DNA of 64,000 bases, taken from contig UQLN01000016.1 in assembly GCA_900541965.1 (NCBI GenBank), positions 1 through 64,000 on the forward strand, in the 5' to 3' direction. Positions within the stretch are counted from its first letter, which is position 1; every line of letters begins with the position of its first letter. Below the pieces are notes generated by a model. It was not told the origin of the DNA. It worked only from the letters and a program-made list of their open reading frames with translations, and did no database searches. This document shows positions 17,889 through 26,539 of the stretch, piece by piece. The position numbers and the translations under genes were made by a program. The DNA comes from an uncultured Parabacteroides sp. Its GTDB lineage: Bacteria; Bacteroidota; Bacteroidia; Bacteroidales; Tannerellaceae.

Positions 17889-17915
17889 GTTCCGTCTCTT
17901 ATCAAGAGACAGAAT
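17889..17915 (-). repeat. Right inverted repeat of invertible segment (IRR)
   Basis: Arms GTTCCGTCTCTT and AAGAGACAGAAT around core ATC, the inverse of the GAT core in the left repeat. It ends 6 bp before the stop codon of the recombinase gene. Confidence 0.85.
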
Positions 17916-17921
17916 CATATT

Positions 17922-19169
17922 TTACGGTACATTTCTATTCTTACCGTACTTTCCGAAGTAGTGATTCCTCCCAAGTATAACAATCTCGTTAGCATGATCT
18001 AAGCGCGTTGTATCAAGCAGTTTAATGTATATCCGTGTTGTCTTTACAGAGGTATGTCCCATACTCTCTGAAATCAATTCATCGGATATTCCTTTCTGTT
18101 TGGCAACACTTGCCCAGGTATGCCGGGCTACATATGTAGAAAAACTCACCCCAAGCAATTTACCTAATTTTTTCAAACGTTTATTTTGCAAACGAATCGC
18201 ACTTTCATAATCATGGAACGTCGGATTCTCTCCCTTTAATATGGGGAAAAGAAAATCACTCTCCGGATTATGATAGCGGTCGATCAGCTTCTTCATAACC
18301 GGAAGCAAGCGAACAGACAACTCCTGCCCTGTTTTGCGCCGGTTATATACGATTTTTCCATTCCGCAAATTCTCCTGCTTCAGAAATGCCAAATCCACAA
18401 AAGTCATTCCGCGGGCATAATAGCAGAACAAAAATAAATCGCGGGCCAGAATAAGCCCCTCTTCTTTTCCAAGGGAAAGGGTTTCCAGATTGCGGATTAT
18501 ATTTTCCTGCACAGCCCGTTTTCTCGTTTTCTCCACACGGAGATACACATTTTTAAACAAGGAAGGACGCGATTTCACCAACCCGTCTTTTACGGCACGG
18601 TTCCAGACAGCCCGAAGATTACGCAAATAAAAGGATACGGTATTTCCGGAAAGTCCCCGGTTAAATAGATAGGTTTCAAAAGATTTCAAAACCACCTCAT
18701 TCAAATTTTTCAAAGGCAGCTCCTTTTTTTCCCTGAACCGCATAAAAGCATTTAAGGTACTTTGGTAATGACGGGCGGTTTCTACTTTACCGTTTCCCAT
18801 GATTTCTTCCACCACCTTTTGCATGTATGCCGACAAAGACCAGGCACGGAAATATTCGGCACAAGAGGCAGCCATAGCCTCTATACCTAACATACCCCTT
18901 TCTTCTAGTCTTTCCTTTTCCTTATACAGGAATACATCCATATTATCCAGTTGCTCCTGCAATATGGATAATTCTTCCTTACGCCGTAAAGTGGCATTTT
19001 CAGGCACACTAACCCTACTCTTCTCTTCGTCCCATTCCTCTGCAGACAGTTTCTGCAACAGAGAAACCTTTCGTACTTTTCTCTTATAAATAACCTGTAC
19101 ATAAAGCGGCATACGCCGATCTTCATATACAGATTTTCGTCTCTTGACTTTCACTGATACATGACTCAT
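17922..19169 (-). CDS. Tyrosine recombinase (phase-variation integrase)
   Basis: A 415-residue phage-integrase family protein with an Arm-type N-terminal domain (RRMPLYVQVIYKRKVRKVSLLQK), a core-binding SAM-like domain (about 110-200) and a catalytic domain. The catalytic residues are visible: Arg in YYARGMTF, ARHTW (His-x-x-Arg-box counterpart), MGHTSVKTTRIYIK with the His and the nucleophile Tyr. Members next to short inverted repeats in Bacteroides invert adjacent promoters. Here the stop codon lies next to IRR and the target operon is fimbrial. The gene itself lies outside the repeats, so its own expression should not depend on the switch. Confidence 0.9.
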   Translation of the reverse strand: MSHVSVKVKRRKSVYEDRRMPLYVQVIYKRKVRKVSLLQKLSAEEWDEEKSRVSVPENATLRRKEELSILQEQLDNMDVFLYKEKERLEERGMLGIEAMAASCAEYFRAWSLSAYMQKVVEEIMGNGKVETARHYQSTLNAFMRFREKKELPLKNLNEVVLKSFETYLFNRGLSGNTVSFYLRNLRAVWNRAVKDGLVKSRPSLFKNVYLRVEKTRKRAVQENIIRNLETLSLGKEEGLILARDLFLFCYYARGMTFVDLAFLKQENLRNGKIVYNRRKTGQELSVRLLPVMKKLIDRYHNPESDFLFPILKGENPTFHDYESAIRLQNKRLKKLGKLLGVSFSTYVARHTWASVAKQKGISDELISESMGHTSVKTTRIYIKLLDTTRLDHANEIVILGRNHYFGKYGKNRNVP

Positions 19170-19275
19170 TTTTCACTCTATTTTATCTCCATATAACAAA
19201 AATAGAGCGATAAAGATTATACCTCCCACACCTCCCGCCGGAAGTACTGCCAAATATCCATAATATTACTGAAAA

Positions 19276-20070
19276 CTATTTATTTTCATACTTTTTCACC
19301 TCAGGCAAATACTTTTCTATATCACTTATGCGGGTTGCATCACTGGGATGGGTACTCATAAATTCGGGAGTGGAACCGTTCTTTCCGGCAGACATTTTTT
19401 TCCAGAAATTAACTGCCACATCCGGATTATATCCTGCCATCGTCATGAAAACAAGCCCCATATAATCTGCCTCGGATTCATGCTTACGGGAGAAAGGCAA
19501 CATTACGCCATATTGAGCTCCTAACCCGTACACAGTAGAACCGACCTGTTGTACAACTGCCGATTTATTGCTCAGCGCCTGTCCCAAAATAGCAGCACCG
19601 TATTGTGCCATCAATTGCTGGCTCATACGTTCGTTGCTATGCTTAGCCACCGCATGCGCCACTTCATGCCCGATCACCACGGCAAGTTCATCATCCGATG
19701 CGACCAGAGGCAATAATCCTTCATATACCACAATTTTTCCGCCCGGCATGCAAAAAGCATTCACCTGCGGGTCTTTTATCAGATTAAATTCCCAGGCAAA
19801 CTCTTTGATCTCATCTTCCATACCGTTTGCTTTCAGATAAGCTTCGGTTGCAGCCGCTATCTTTTTACCGACTCTCGTCACCATCTCAGTCTTCGCCTTA
19901 TCGGTCGATTTGGTTGCCGACTTGATATAATCATTATACTGCGTCAGGCTCGAGGAGAGAACTTCCTGGTCGGATACCAACAACACCTGTTTTCTGCCCG
20001 TCAAGGGAACACTTGCACAACTACTTAATACTAAAAGTATTACAAAATATAAACCTATAATCTTTTTCAT
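19276..20070 (-). CDS. M48-family metalloprotease lipoprotein
   Basis: A 264-residue protein with a lipoprotein signal (MKKIIGLYFVILLVLSSC) and the zincin motif HEVAH within VVIGHEVAHAVAKHSNERMS (about residues 140-160). A downstream ESEADYMGL supplies the third zinc ligand. It resembles the BepA/LoiP class of periplasmic M48 proteases that act in outer-membrane protein quality control, but lacks a TPR domain, so it is closer to LoiP/YggG. I use the ATG at 20070; the frame extends 48 codons upstream without a sensible N-terminus. Confidence 0.92.
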   Translation of the reverse strand: MKKIIGLYFVILLVLSSCASVPLTGRKQVLLVSDQEVLSSSLTQYNDYIKSATKSTDKAKTEMVTRVGKKIAAATEAYLKANGMEDEIKEFAWEFNLIKDPQVNAFCMPGGKIVVYEGLLPLVASDDELAVVIGHEVAHAVAKHSNERMSQQLMAQYGAAILGQALSNKSAVVQQVGSTVYGLGAQYGVMLPFSRKHESEADYMGLVFMTMAGYNPDVAVNFWKKMSAGKNGSTPEFMSTHPSDATRISDIEKYLPEVKKYENK

Positions 20071-20193
20071 TCGTTTAATGCTATTATTTTGATTCTGTAA
20101 AAATATTATACTTTCATTAATATAACAACCTTTGCCCCCTTTTTGCTCAATCTGCATAAAAGATGCAGAATTATACAAAAAAGAAGGCTTATA

Positions 20194-20249
20194 TGTATAT
20201 TTATTCAACAACATCCGCTATATTTGCAGTCGTTTTGCATAAATATACA
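20194..20249 (+). promoter_or_regulatory. argR promoter with two ARG-box-like sites
   Basis: TATATTTGC (20219-20227) fits the -7 consensus. TGTATATTTATTCA (20194-20207) matches the ARG half-palindrome pair TGAATwwwwATTCA at 13 of 14 positions and TGCATAAATATACA (20236-20249) at 12 of 14. The boxes flank the -7 box with centres 42 bp apart, so ArgR autoregulation of the cluster is likely. Confidence 0.6.
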
Positions 20250-20251
20250 GG

Positions 20252-20695
20252 ATGAGTACAAAAAAAGAACGATTAAATGCGATCTGCCGCATCATACAGA
20301 CAGAAACGATAAGTAACCAGGAAGAGCTCCTTAAACAATTGGAGCTAAAGGGGTTCCAGGTTACCCAAGCGACATTGTCACGCGACATAAAGCAGTTGAA
20401 AGTTGTCAAAGTACACGATGGAAACGGGAATTACAAATACCATCTTCCCGACTACACATCACTTATGCAACCGGGGAAAGAGCAGACGGCACACCATCCC
20501 AACATTGAATTTTCGGGAAATCTTGCCGTTGTAAAAACGCGTCCCGGATATGCAATGGGTATTGCTTCGGATATCGATGCACATGCCCCGAACGAAATAA
20601 TAGGTACGATTGCCGGCGACGACACCATCCTGATTATTCCGAGGGAGGGAATCAGCCGCGACAAAGTTGTCAGGGCATTAGCGAATTTCATCTAA
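20252..20695 (+). CDS. argR: Arginine repressor
   Basis: A 147-residue ArgR: N-terminal winged helix (ICRIIQTETISNQEELLKQLELKGFQVTQATLSRDIKQL, about residues 12-50) and a C-terminal hexamerisation/arginine-binding domain (MGIASDIDAHAPNEIIGTIAGDDTILI, about 105-135). It senses arginine and represses biosynthetic genes. It heads a plus-strand run with a GNAT, argG, argC and argD, and ARG-box-like sites lie in its own promoter. Confidence 0.95.
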   Translation: MSTKKERLNAICRIIQTETISNQEELLKQLELKGFQVTQATLSRDIKQLKVVKVHDGNGNYKYHLPDYTSLMQPGKEQTAHHPNIEFSGNLAVVKTRPGYAMGIASDIDAHAPNEIIGTIAGDDTILIIPREGISRDKVVRALANFI

Positions 20696-20732
20696 ATAAC
20701 ATAACAGGCAGACAAAAAGAACAAATATAAAA

Positions 20733-21311
20733 ATGGCACAAGAAATTGAAATTGACGTAATGGTTGCCGACGCTTCACACGAAGCCTATGTCGACACAAT
20801 CCTCGAAACTATCGAAGCCGCAGCTAAAGTCCGCGGAACAGGTATTGCTAAACGTACCCACGAATATGTAGCACAGAAAATGAAAGAAGGCAAAGCGATT
20901 ATCGCTCTCGCCGGAGAAGAGTTTGCCGGTTTCAGCTACATCGAATCATGGGGGAACAAACAATACGTAGCCACATCCGGTTTAATAGTAGTAGAGAAAT
21001 TCCGTGGTTTAGGCCTTGCCAAGCGTATCAAAGAAGCTTCTTTCGCACTGGCTCGTTTACGATGGCCGAAAGCTAAAATATTCAGTCTGACATCGGGTGC
21101 CGCCGTAATGAAAATGAATACGGAACTGGGATATGTACCCGTTACATTCAATGAACTGACCGACGATGATGCTTTCTGGCATGGCTGCGAAGGTTGTATC
21201 AACCATAGCATCCTGTTAGCCAAAGAACGTAAATTCTGTATTTGCACAGCTATGTTGTATGACCCGGCAGACCCGCGCAACATCAAACGCGAATCAGAAA
21301 AGCATTCATAA
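20733..21311 (+). CDS. GNAT acyltransferase of the arginine cluster (ArgA-like role)
   Basis: A 192-residue GNAT-fold protein: GLIVVEKFRGLGLAKRIKEASF carries the acyl-CoA-binding (R/Q)xxGxG/A-type loop (about residues 88-108). It lies between argR and argG, so it probably performs the first, N-acylating step on glutamate. Bacteroidetes are known to run arginine synthesis with N-succinylated intermediates, so succinyl-CoA may be the donor; sequence alone does not tell acetyl from succinyl. A cysteine-rich stretch HGCEGCINH near residue 150 is unusual for a GNAT and may be structural. Confidence 0.8.
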   Translation: MAQEIEIDVMVADASHEAYVDTILETIEAAAKVRGTGIAKRTHEYVAQKMKEGKAIIALAGEEFAGFSYIESWGNKQYVATSGLIVVEKFRGLGLAKRIKEASFALARLRWPKAKIFSLTSGAAVMKMNTELGYVPVTFNELTDDDAFWHGCEGCINHSILLAKERKFCICTAMLYDPADPRNIKRESEKHS

Positions 21312-21357
21312 ATAAGAAGAAAATAAAAAGTCTATAATATATAAAACGAGAACAAAG

Positions 21358-22557
21358 ATGAAAAAGAAAGTAGTAGTTGCATTCAGCGGAGGTTTGGATA
21401 CCTCATTCACCGTTATGTATCTGGCTAAGGAAAAAGGATACGAAGTGTATGCAGCTTGTGCCAACACAGGCGGTTTCAGCGAAGAACAGTTGAAAAAGAA
21501 TGAAGAAAATGCATACAAACTGGGTGCTGCCAAATATGTGACTATCGACGTAACGCAAGAATATTATGACAAGAGCCTGAAATATATGGTATTCGGTAAC
21601 GTATTGCGCAACGGGACCTATCCTATCTCCGTTAGCTCGGAACGTATCTTCCAGGCATTGGCTATTGCCCGCTATGCCAACGAAATCGGAGCAGACGCAA
21701 TTGCACACGGTTCGACCGGTGCCGGCAACGACCAGATTCGTTTTGATATGACATTCCTCGTGTTGGCTCCGAATGTGGAAATTATCACATTGACCCGCGA
21801 TATGGCTTTAAGCCGTGAATATGAAATCAATTACCTGAAAGAACATGGTTTCGAAGCTGATTTCACCAAACTGAAATATTCTTATAATGTAGGTCTGTGG
21901 GGAACTTCCATCTGCGGAGGCGAAATCCTCGACTCTGCACAGGGATTGCCGGAAAGCGCTTACCTGAAACAAGTGGAAAAAGAAGGCTGCGAAGAATTGC
22001 GCCTTGAATTCAAGAATGGTGAAATACATGCCGTAAACGGAGAAGTATTCGAAGATAAAATTAAAGCCATCCAGAAAATAGAAGAAATAGGTGCAGCTTA
22101 CGGTATCGGACGCGATATGCACGTAGGGGACACGATTATCGGTATCAAAGGACGCGTTGGTTTCGAAGCAGCCGCCCCCATGCTGATTATCGGTGCACAC
22201 CGTTTCCTTGAGAAATATACATTGAGCAAATGGCAGCAATACTGGAAAGACCAGGTAGCCAACTGGTACGGAATGTTCCTACACGAAAGCCAGTACCTGG
22301 AACCGGTAATGCGCGACATCGAAGCCATGTTGCAGGAATCTCAGCGTAACGTAAACGGTACGGTTATCCTTGAACTCCGTCCGTTGTCATTCTCTACTGT
22401 CGGCGTAGATTCGAAAGACGATTTGGTTAAGACTAAATTCGGCGAATACGGCGAAATGCAAAAAGGCTGGACAGCCGACGACGCAAAAGGATTTATCAAA
22501 GTGCTTTCTACGCCGTTGCGTGTTTATTATACTAACCATAAGGACGAAGAAATATGA
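21358..22557 (+). CDS. argG: Argininosuccinate synthase
   Basis: A 399-residue enzyme that condenses citrulline with aspartate using ATP. The ATP pyrophosphatase P-loop AFSGGLDTS is at residues 8-16, followed by the substrate-binding HGSTGAGNDQIRF (about 118-130) and the typical SRE-YEINYLKEHG. The next gene (argC) overlaps its stop by 4 bp (ATGA), so translation is coupled. Confidence 0.95.
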   Translation: MKKKVVVAFSGGLDTSFTVMYLAKEKGYEVYAACANTGGFSEEQLKKNEENAYKLGAAKYVTIDVTQEYYDKSLKYMVFGNVLRNGTYPISVSSERIFQALAIARYANEIGADAIAHGSTGAGNDQIRFDMTFLVLAPNVEIITLTRDMALSREYEINYLKEHGFEADFTKLKYSYNVGLWGTSICGGEILDSAQGLPESAYLKQVEKEGCEELRLEFKNGEIHAVNGEVFEDKIKAIQKIEEIGAAYGIGRDMHVGDTIIGIKGRVGFEAAAPMLIIGAHRFLEKYTLSKWQQYWKDQVANWYGMFLHESQYLEPVMRDIEAMLQESQRNVNGTVILELRPLSFSTVGVDSKDDLVKTKFGEYGEMQKGWTADDAKGFIKVLSTPLRVYYTNHKDEEI

Positions 22558-23522
22558 TTAAAGTAGGGATTATCGGTGGAGCCGGTTATACGGCAGGCGA
22601 ACTTATCCGCCTGCTGCTTAATCACCCGGACGCAGAAATAGTATTTATCAACAGTACCAGCAATGCAGGTAATCTGATAACCGATGTACACGGAGGACTG
22701 TATGGGGAAACCGATTTACGTTTCACCAACCAACTTCCGTTGGACAGCATCGATTTACTTTTCTTCTGTACAGCCCATGGCGATACCAAAAAGTTTATGG
22801 AAAGCCACGAAGTACTGGAAAATGTAAAGATTATCGACCTCAGCATGGACTACCGTATCGAAAGCCCGGAACACGACTTCGTTTACGGTCTGCCCGAACT
22901 GAACCGCCGCCGTATCTGCAATTCTATGCATATTGCCAACCCAGGATGTTTTGCCACCTGTATCCAGTTAGGTATTCTGCCGCTTGCCAAACATCTGATG
23001 CTGAATTCGGAGCTGCATGTAAATGCGATCACCGGTTCAACCGGAGCAGGAGTAAAACCCTCCTCTACCTCGCATTTTAGCTGGCGCAACGACAATATAT
23101 CTATTTACAAGCCTTTTACCCACCAGCATCTGGCAGAGATAGGTCAGAGCCTGCGTCAATTGCAGAACAGCTTTAGCAGTTCCATCAATTTCATTCCGGT
23201 ACGCGGAAACTTCTCAAGGGGTATTTTCGCGACTACTTATCTGGATTGCAAAATTGAATTGCCGGAAATCAAACGTATCTACGAAGAATACTATGACGAC
23301 CATTCATTTACCTTCATCACAGATAAGAATCCGGACCTGAAGCAGGTGGTAAATACGAACAAATGTCTTATCTATCTGCAAAAGCATGAAGACAAACTGC
23401 TGATTATTTCCATGATAGACAATCTGCTGAAAGGTGCAAGCGGACAGGCTGTTCACAATATGAACCTGCTGTTCGGACTGGAAGAGACAGTCGGGCTGCA
23501 TTTGAAACCGTCAGCGTTTTAA
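22554..23522 (+). CDS. argC: N-acyl-gamma-glutamyl-phosphate reductase
   Basis: A 322-residue NADPH-dependent reductase. The N-terminal Rossmann motif GGAGYTAGELIRLL (about residues 8-21) and the active-site signature ANPGCFATCIQLGILPLA (about 131-148, catalytic Cys) are clear, as is the substrate loop TGSTGAGVKPS. It reduces the N-acyl-glutamyl phosphate made by ArgB. It overlaps argG by 4 bp. ArgB and the carbamoyltransferase are not in this window. Confidence 0.95.
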   Translation: MIKVGIIGGAGYTAGELIRLLLNHPDAEIVFINSTSNAGNLITDVHGGLYGETDLRFTNQLPLDSIDLLFFCTAHGDTKKFMESHEVLENVKIIDLSMDYRIESPEHDFVYGLPELNRRRICNSMHIANPGCFATCIQLGILPLAKHLMLNSELHVNAITGSTGAGVKPSSTSHFSWRNDNISIYKPFTHQHLAEIGQSLRQLQNSFSSSINFIPVRGNFSRGIFATTYLDCKIELPEIKRIYEEYYDDHSFTFITDKNPDLKQVVNTNKCLIYLQKHEDKLLIISMIDNLLKGASGQAVHNMNLLFGLEETVGLHLKPSAF

Positions 23523-23524
23523 CA

Positions 23525-23656
23525 GTCGACAGTTGACAAGTGACAGTTGACAATTAAAAAAAATATAATACTAATAAAAAAGGGACAGGGATGAGAGAGG
23601 CAGAAGAGGGTTTATATTAAACTGTCTACTGTCATTTGTCTACTGTCAACTAAAAA
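23525..23656. repeat. TGTCAACT-type intergenic repeats between argC and argD
   Basis: Just after argC is GACAGTTGACAAGTGACAGT; just before argD is an inverted counterpart containing CTACTGTC twice and ending TGTCAACT. Similar words recur near 60530 and 60640. They are short dispersed intergenic repeats and can form a large stem-loop across the 136-bp gap. Confidence 0.5.
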
Positions 23657-23658
23657 AG

Positions 23659-24786
23659 ATGAAACTATTCGACGTTTATCCTTTATTTAATATAGAGATT
23701 GTAAAAGGCAAAGGGTGTCATGTATGGGATACGGAAGGGAACGAGTATCTCGATTTATATGGCGGGCATGCCGTTATCTCGGTAGGACATAGTCATCCGA
23801 CATATGTAAAAGCAATTACGGAACAGGTGAACAAGTTGGGATTTTATTCCAATTCCGTTATCAACAGCCTGCAACAGAAGCTTGCCGATAAATTAGGTAA
23901 GGCTTCCGGCTACGATGACTATTCATTGTTCCTGATAAACTCCGGTGCGGAAGCAAACGAAAATGCGTTGAAACTGGCTTCTTTCCACAACGGCAAAAAG
24001 CGGGTTCTGGCTTTCAAACACGCTTTCCACGGACGCACATCCGCTGCCGTACGCGTGACGGATAATCCTAAAATCATAGCTCCGGTAAACGAAGACCTGG
24101 CCGTTACTTATCTTCCTTTGAATGATGCGGCAGCAGTAGAAGCCGAACTGAAAAAAGGGGATGTATCTTCCGTAATTATCGAAGGTATACAGGGTGTAGG
24201 AGGCATACAACTGCCTGCGGATACATTCATGCAGGAACTGCGCGCTCTATGTACCCGGTACAATGCCTGCCTGATTCTGGACGAAATACAATCCGGCTAT
24301 GGACGTAGCGGTAAATTCTTCGCCCACCAGTATGCAGGTATCAAACCGGATTTGATTACAGTAGCGAAAGGTATCGGCAACGGTTTTCCGATGAGCGGAT
24401 TGCTTATCAGTCCGGAATTCAAGCCTGTCTACGGTATGCTGGGGACTACTTTTGGAGGAAACCACCTGGCTTGCGCTGCCGCAATAGCCGTACTGGAGAT
24501 TATGGAAAATGAAAAGCTGATTGATAATGCTGCGAATGTAGGGGCTTTTCTTTTGGAAGAACTTCATAAACTTCCGGGTATCAAGGAAATCCGCGGACGC
24601 GGTTTGATGATTGGTATCGAGTTTGAAGAATCCATCAAAGAAGTACGCCAGAAACTGCTGTTCGAAGAAAAAGTATTTACAGGCGTTGCCGGAACAAATA
24701 CCATCCGTCTGCTTCCTCCTCTCTGCCTCAGCATGGACGAAGCCAAAGAATTCCTTGTACGGTTCCGCAAGGTGCTGAATGCATAA
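23659..24786 (+). CDS. argD: Acylornithine aminotransferase
   Basis: A 375-residue class-III PLP aminotransferase. Visible motifs are INSGAEANENALKLA (PLP phosphate region, about 94-108), LILDEIQSGYGRSGKFFAHQ (Asp pairing with PLP nitrogen) and VAKGIGNGFPMSG with the Schiff-base Lys near residue 238. It transfers an amino group from glutamate to the N-acyl-glutamate semialdehyde. It is the last arginine gene here and is followed by a strong terminator. Confidence 0.94.
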   Translation: MKLFDVYPLFNIEIVKGKGCHVWDTEGNEYLDLYGGHAVISVGHSHPTYVKAITEQVNKLGFYSNSVINSLQQKLADKLGKASGYDDYSLFLINSGAEANENALKLASFHNGKKRVLAFKHAFHGRTSAAVRVTDNPKIIAPVNEDLAVTYLPLNDAAAVEAELKKGDVSSVIIEGIQGVGGIQLPADTFMQELRALCTRYNACLILDEIQSGYGRSGKFFAHQYAGIKPDLITVAKGIGNGFPMSGLLISPEFKPVYGMLGTTFGGNHLACAAAIAVLEIMENEKLIDNAANVGAFLLEELHKLPGIKEIRGRGLMIGIEFEESIKEVRQKLLFEEKVFTGVAGTNTIRLLPPLCLSMDEAKEFLVRFRKVLNA

Positions 24787-24821
24787 GGACATTTCAACCG
24801 GTTCCTGAAAAGTATCAATAC

Positions 24822-24881
24822 ATACCACTCGAACAAACGAATCCTTTTTGCCAATTCGTCTGTTCGAGTGGTATTTTATTT
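24822..24881 (+). terminator. Terminator of the arginine cluster
   Basis: ATACCACTCGAACA...ACGAAT pairs with ATTCGT...TGTTCGAGTGGTAT in a 21-bp stem with one mismatch, followed by TTTTATTTT. A textbook intrinsic terminator after argD. Confidence 0.9.
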
Positions 24882-24995
24882 TAAAATAAATATAGACATA
24901 CCGTTTTTTTGTTATCTTTACCCACATAAAAAAACAGTTGTAGAATATTGCTTTTACAACAAAAATAACCTTTTAATTAACTTATAACTAAACCA

Positions 24996-26480
24996 ATGGA
25001 AACATTTAACGTTCCCTTAAAAGGCAAAGGCTTATCAGTCTCCCCTTTGTTTATTAAAACCACAAAATTAACTTTCTCCTTTATTATCTTTTTGGTATTA
25101 TGGTTCTTGCCTTCCGAAATCTTCGGTATAGACGGTTTATCCATTACAGAGCACAGGGTTATCTCCATTTTTATCTTTGCCACCTTCATGTGGGTATTGG
25201 AAGCGGTTCCGGCATGGACTACTTCCTTACTGATAGTGGTTATGTTGCTATTAACCGTATCCGACAGCAGCTTATGGTTCTTCATACAGGGAATACCGGC
25301 CGATAAACTGGGACAATTGGTTAAATACCAATCTATCATGCATTGTTTTGCAGACCCCATCATCATGCTGTTTATCGGTGGCTTTATTCTTGCCATTGCC
25401 GCAATCAAAAGCGGTCTGGATAGCATGTTGGTACGCGTATTACTAAAACCGTTCGGAACACAAACCCGCTATATACAGTTAGGTTTTATCCTGATAACCG
25501 GCATATTTTCAATGTTCCTCAGCAATTCGGCCACCACCGCCATGATGCTCACCCTCCTGATTCCGATTCTCAAAGCCCTTCCGGCAGATGATAAGGGCAA
25601 AATAGGAATGGCTTTGGCTATCCCTTTCGCGGCAAATATCGGAGGGATGGGTACGCCTATAGGCACGCCTCCCAACGCTATCGCCCTGAAATTCTTAAAC
25701 GACCCCGACGGATTGAATGCCAATATCGGTTTCGGCGACTGGATGCTTCTCATGGTTCCTTTCACATTTCTGTTATTGTTTATAGCCTGGTTTATTTTGT
25801 TGCGCTTTTTCCCTTTCAAACAGAAACATATACAGTTGAAATTAGAAGGAGAAACAAAAAAAGACTGGCAGTCTATCGTGATATATATCACTTTTGCCGT
25901 TACTATCCTATTGTGGATGTCCGATAAAGTCACCGGAATCAATCCCAATGTTGTTGCAATGATTCCGGTCGCAGTACTTTGTATTACCGGCATTATCACC
26001 CAGCAAGACTTAGCACAAATCAATTGGAGCGTGCTTTGGATGGTTGCCGGAGGCTTTGCTCTGGGAGTTGCATTAAATGAAACCGGATTAGCACAAAACG
26101 CCATCTCGGCCATACCATTCAATGCCTGGTCGCCTTTGATAATAATCCTCGGTACGGGCTTTATCTGTTACGCGATGTCAAACTTCATATCCAATACGGC
26201 AACTGTGGCACTGCTCGCCCCCATCCTCGCCGTTGTTGGTATCAGTATGCGCGAAACACTTTATTCGTTAGGTGGGGTCAGCACATTGCTTATCGGTCTG
26301 GCTATAAGCGCATCATTGGCGATGGTATTGCCAATCAGCACGCCTCCTAACGCAATGGCACATGCCACAGGCATAATCAAACAAAAAGATATGGCAAAGG
26401 TTGGGCTCATTATCGGGATTGTGGGTTTTGCATTGGGGTATATGATGCTAATCATTATGGGTTCGTATCTCTTGTCATAA
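24996..26480 (+). CDS. SLC13/DASS-family carboxylate:sodium symporter
   Basis: A 494-residue inner-membrane protein with about 11 hydrophobic segments. The two SNT motifs of the divalent anion:Na+ symporter family are present: SNSATTAMMLTLLIP (about 169-183) and ISNTATVALLAPI (about 396-408); GMGTPIGTPPNAIA and PISTPPNAMAHATG are the paired substrate/sodium loops. VcINDY-like members take up succinate and other C4-dicarboxylates; here the substrate is not determined. A TATCTTTA -7-like box lies at 24913-24920. It is monocistronic. Confidence 0.9.
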   Translation: METFNVPLKGKGLSVSPLFIKTTKLTFSFIIFLVLWFLPSEIFGIDGLSITEHRVISIFIFATFMWVLEAVPAWTTSLLIVVMLLLTVSDSSLWFFIQGIPADKLGQLVKYQSIMHCFADPIIMLFIGGFILAIAAIKSGLDSMLVRVLLKPFGTQTRYIQLGFILITGIFSMFLSNSATTAMMLTLLIPILKALPADDKGKIGMALAIPFAANIGGMGTPIGTPPNAIALKFLNDPDGLNANIGFGDWMLLMVPFTFLLLFIAWFILLRFFPFKQKHIQLKLEGETKKDWQSIVIYITFAVTILLWMSDKVTGINPNVVAMIPVAVLCITGIITQQDLAQINWSVLWMVAGGFALGVALNETGLAQNAISAIPFNAWSPLIIILGTGFICYAMSNFISNTATVALLAPILAVVGISMRETLYSLGGVSTLLIGLAISASLAMVLPISTPPNAMAHATGIIKQKDMAKVGLIIGIVGFALGYMMLIIMGSYLLS

Positions 26481-26539
26481 TATGTATCCTTTCATCAGAC
26501 TATAAGCTGAAGCATCCTCGAGGCTATAATCCGTCCGGT

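Noticed and set aside
17786..17980. 64-codon ORF across the right inverted repeat
   Set aside because: It spans the switch promoter and repeat, has no recognisable features and would be broken by inversion.
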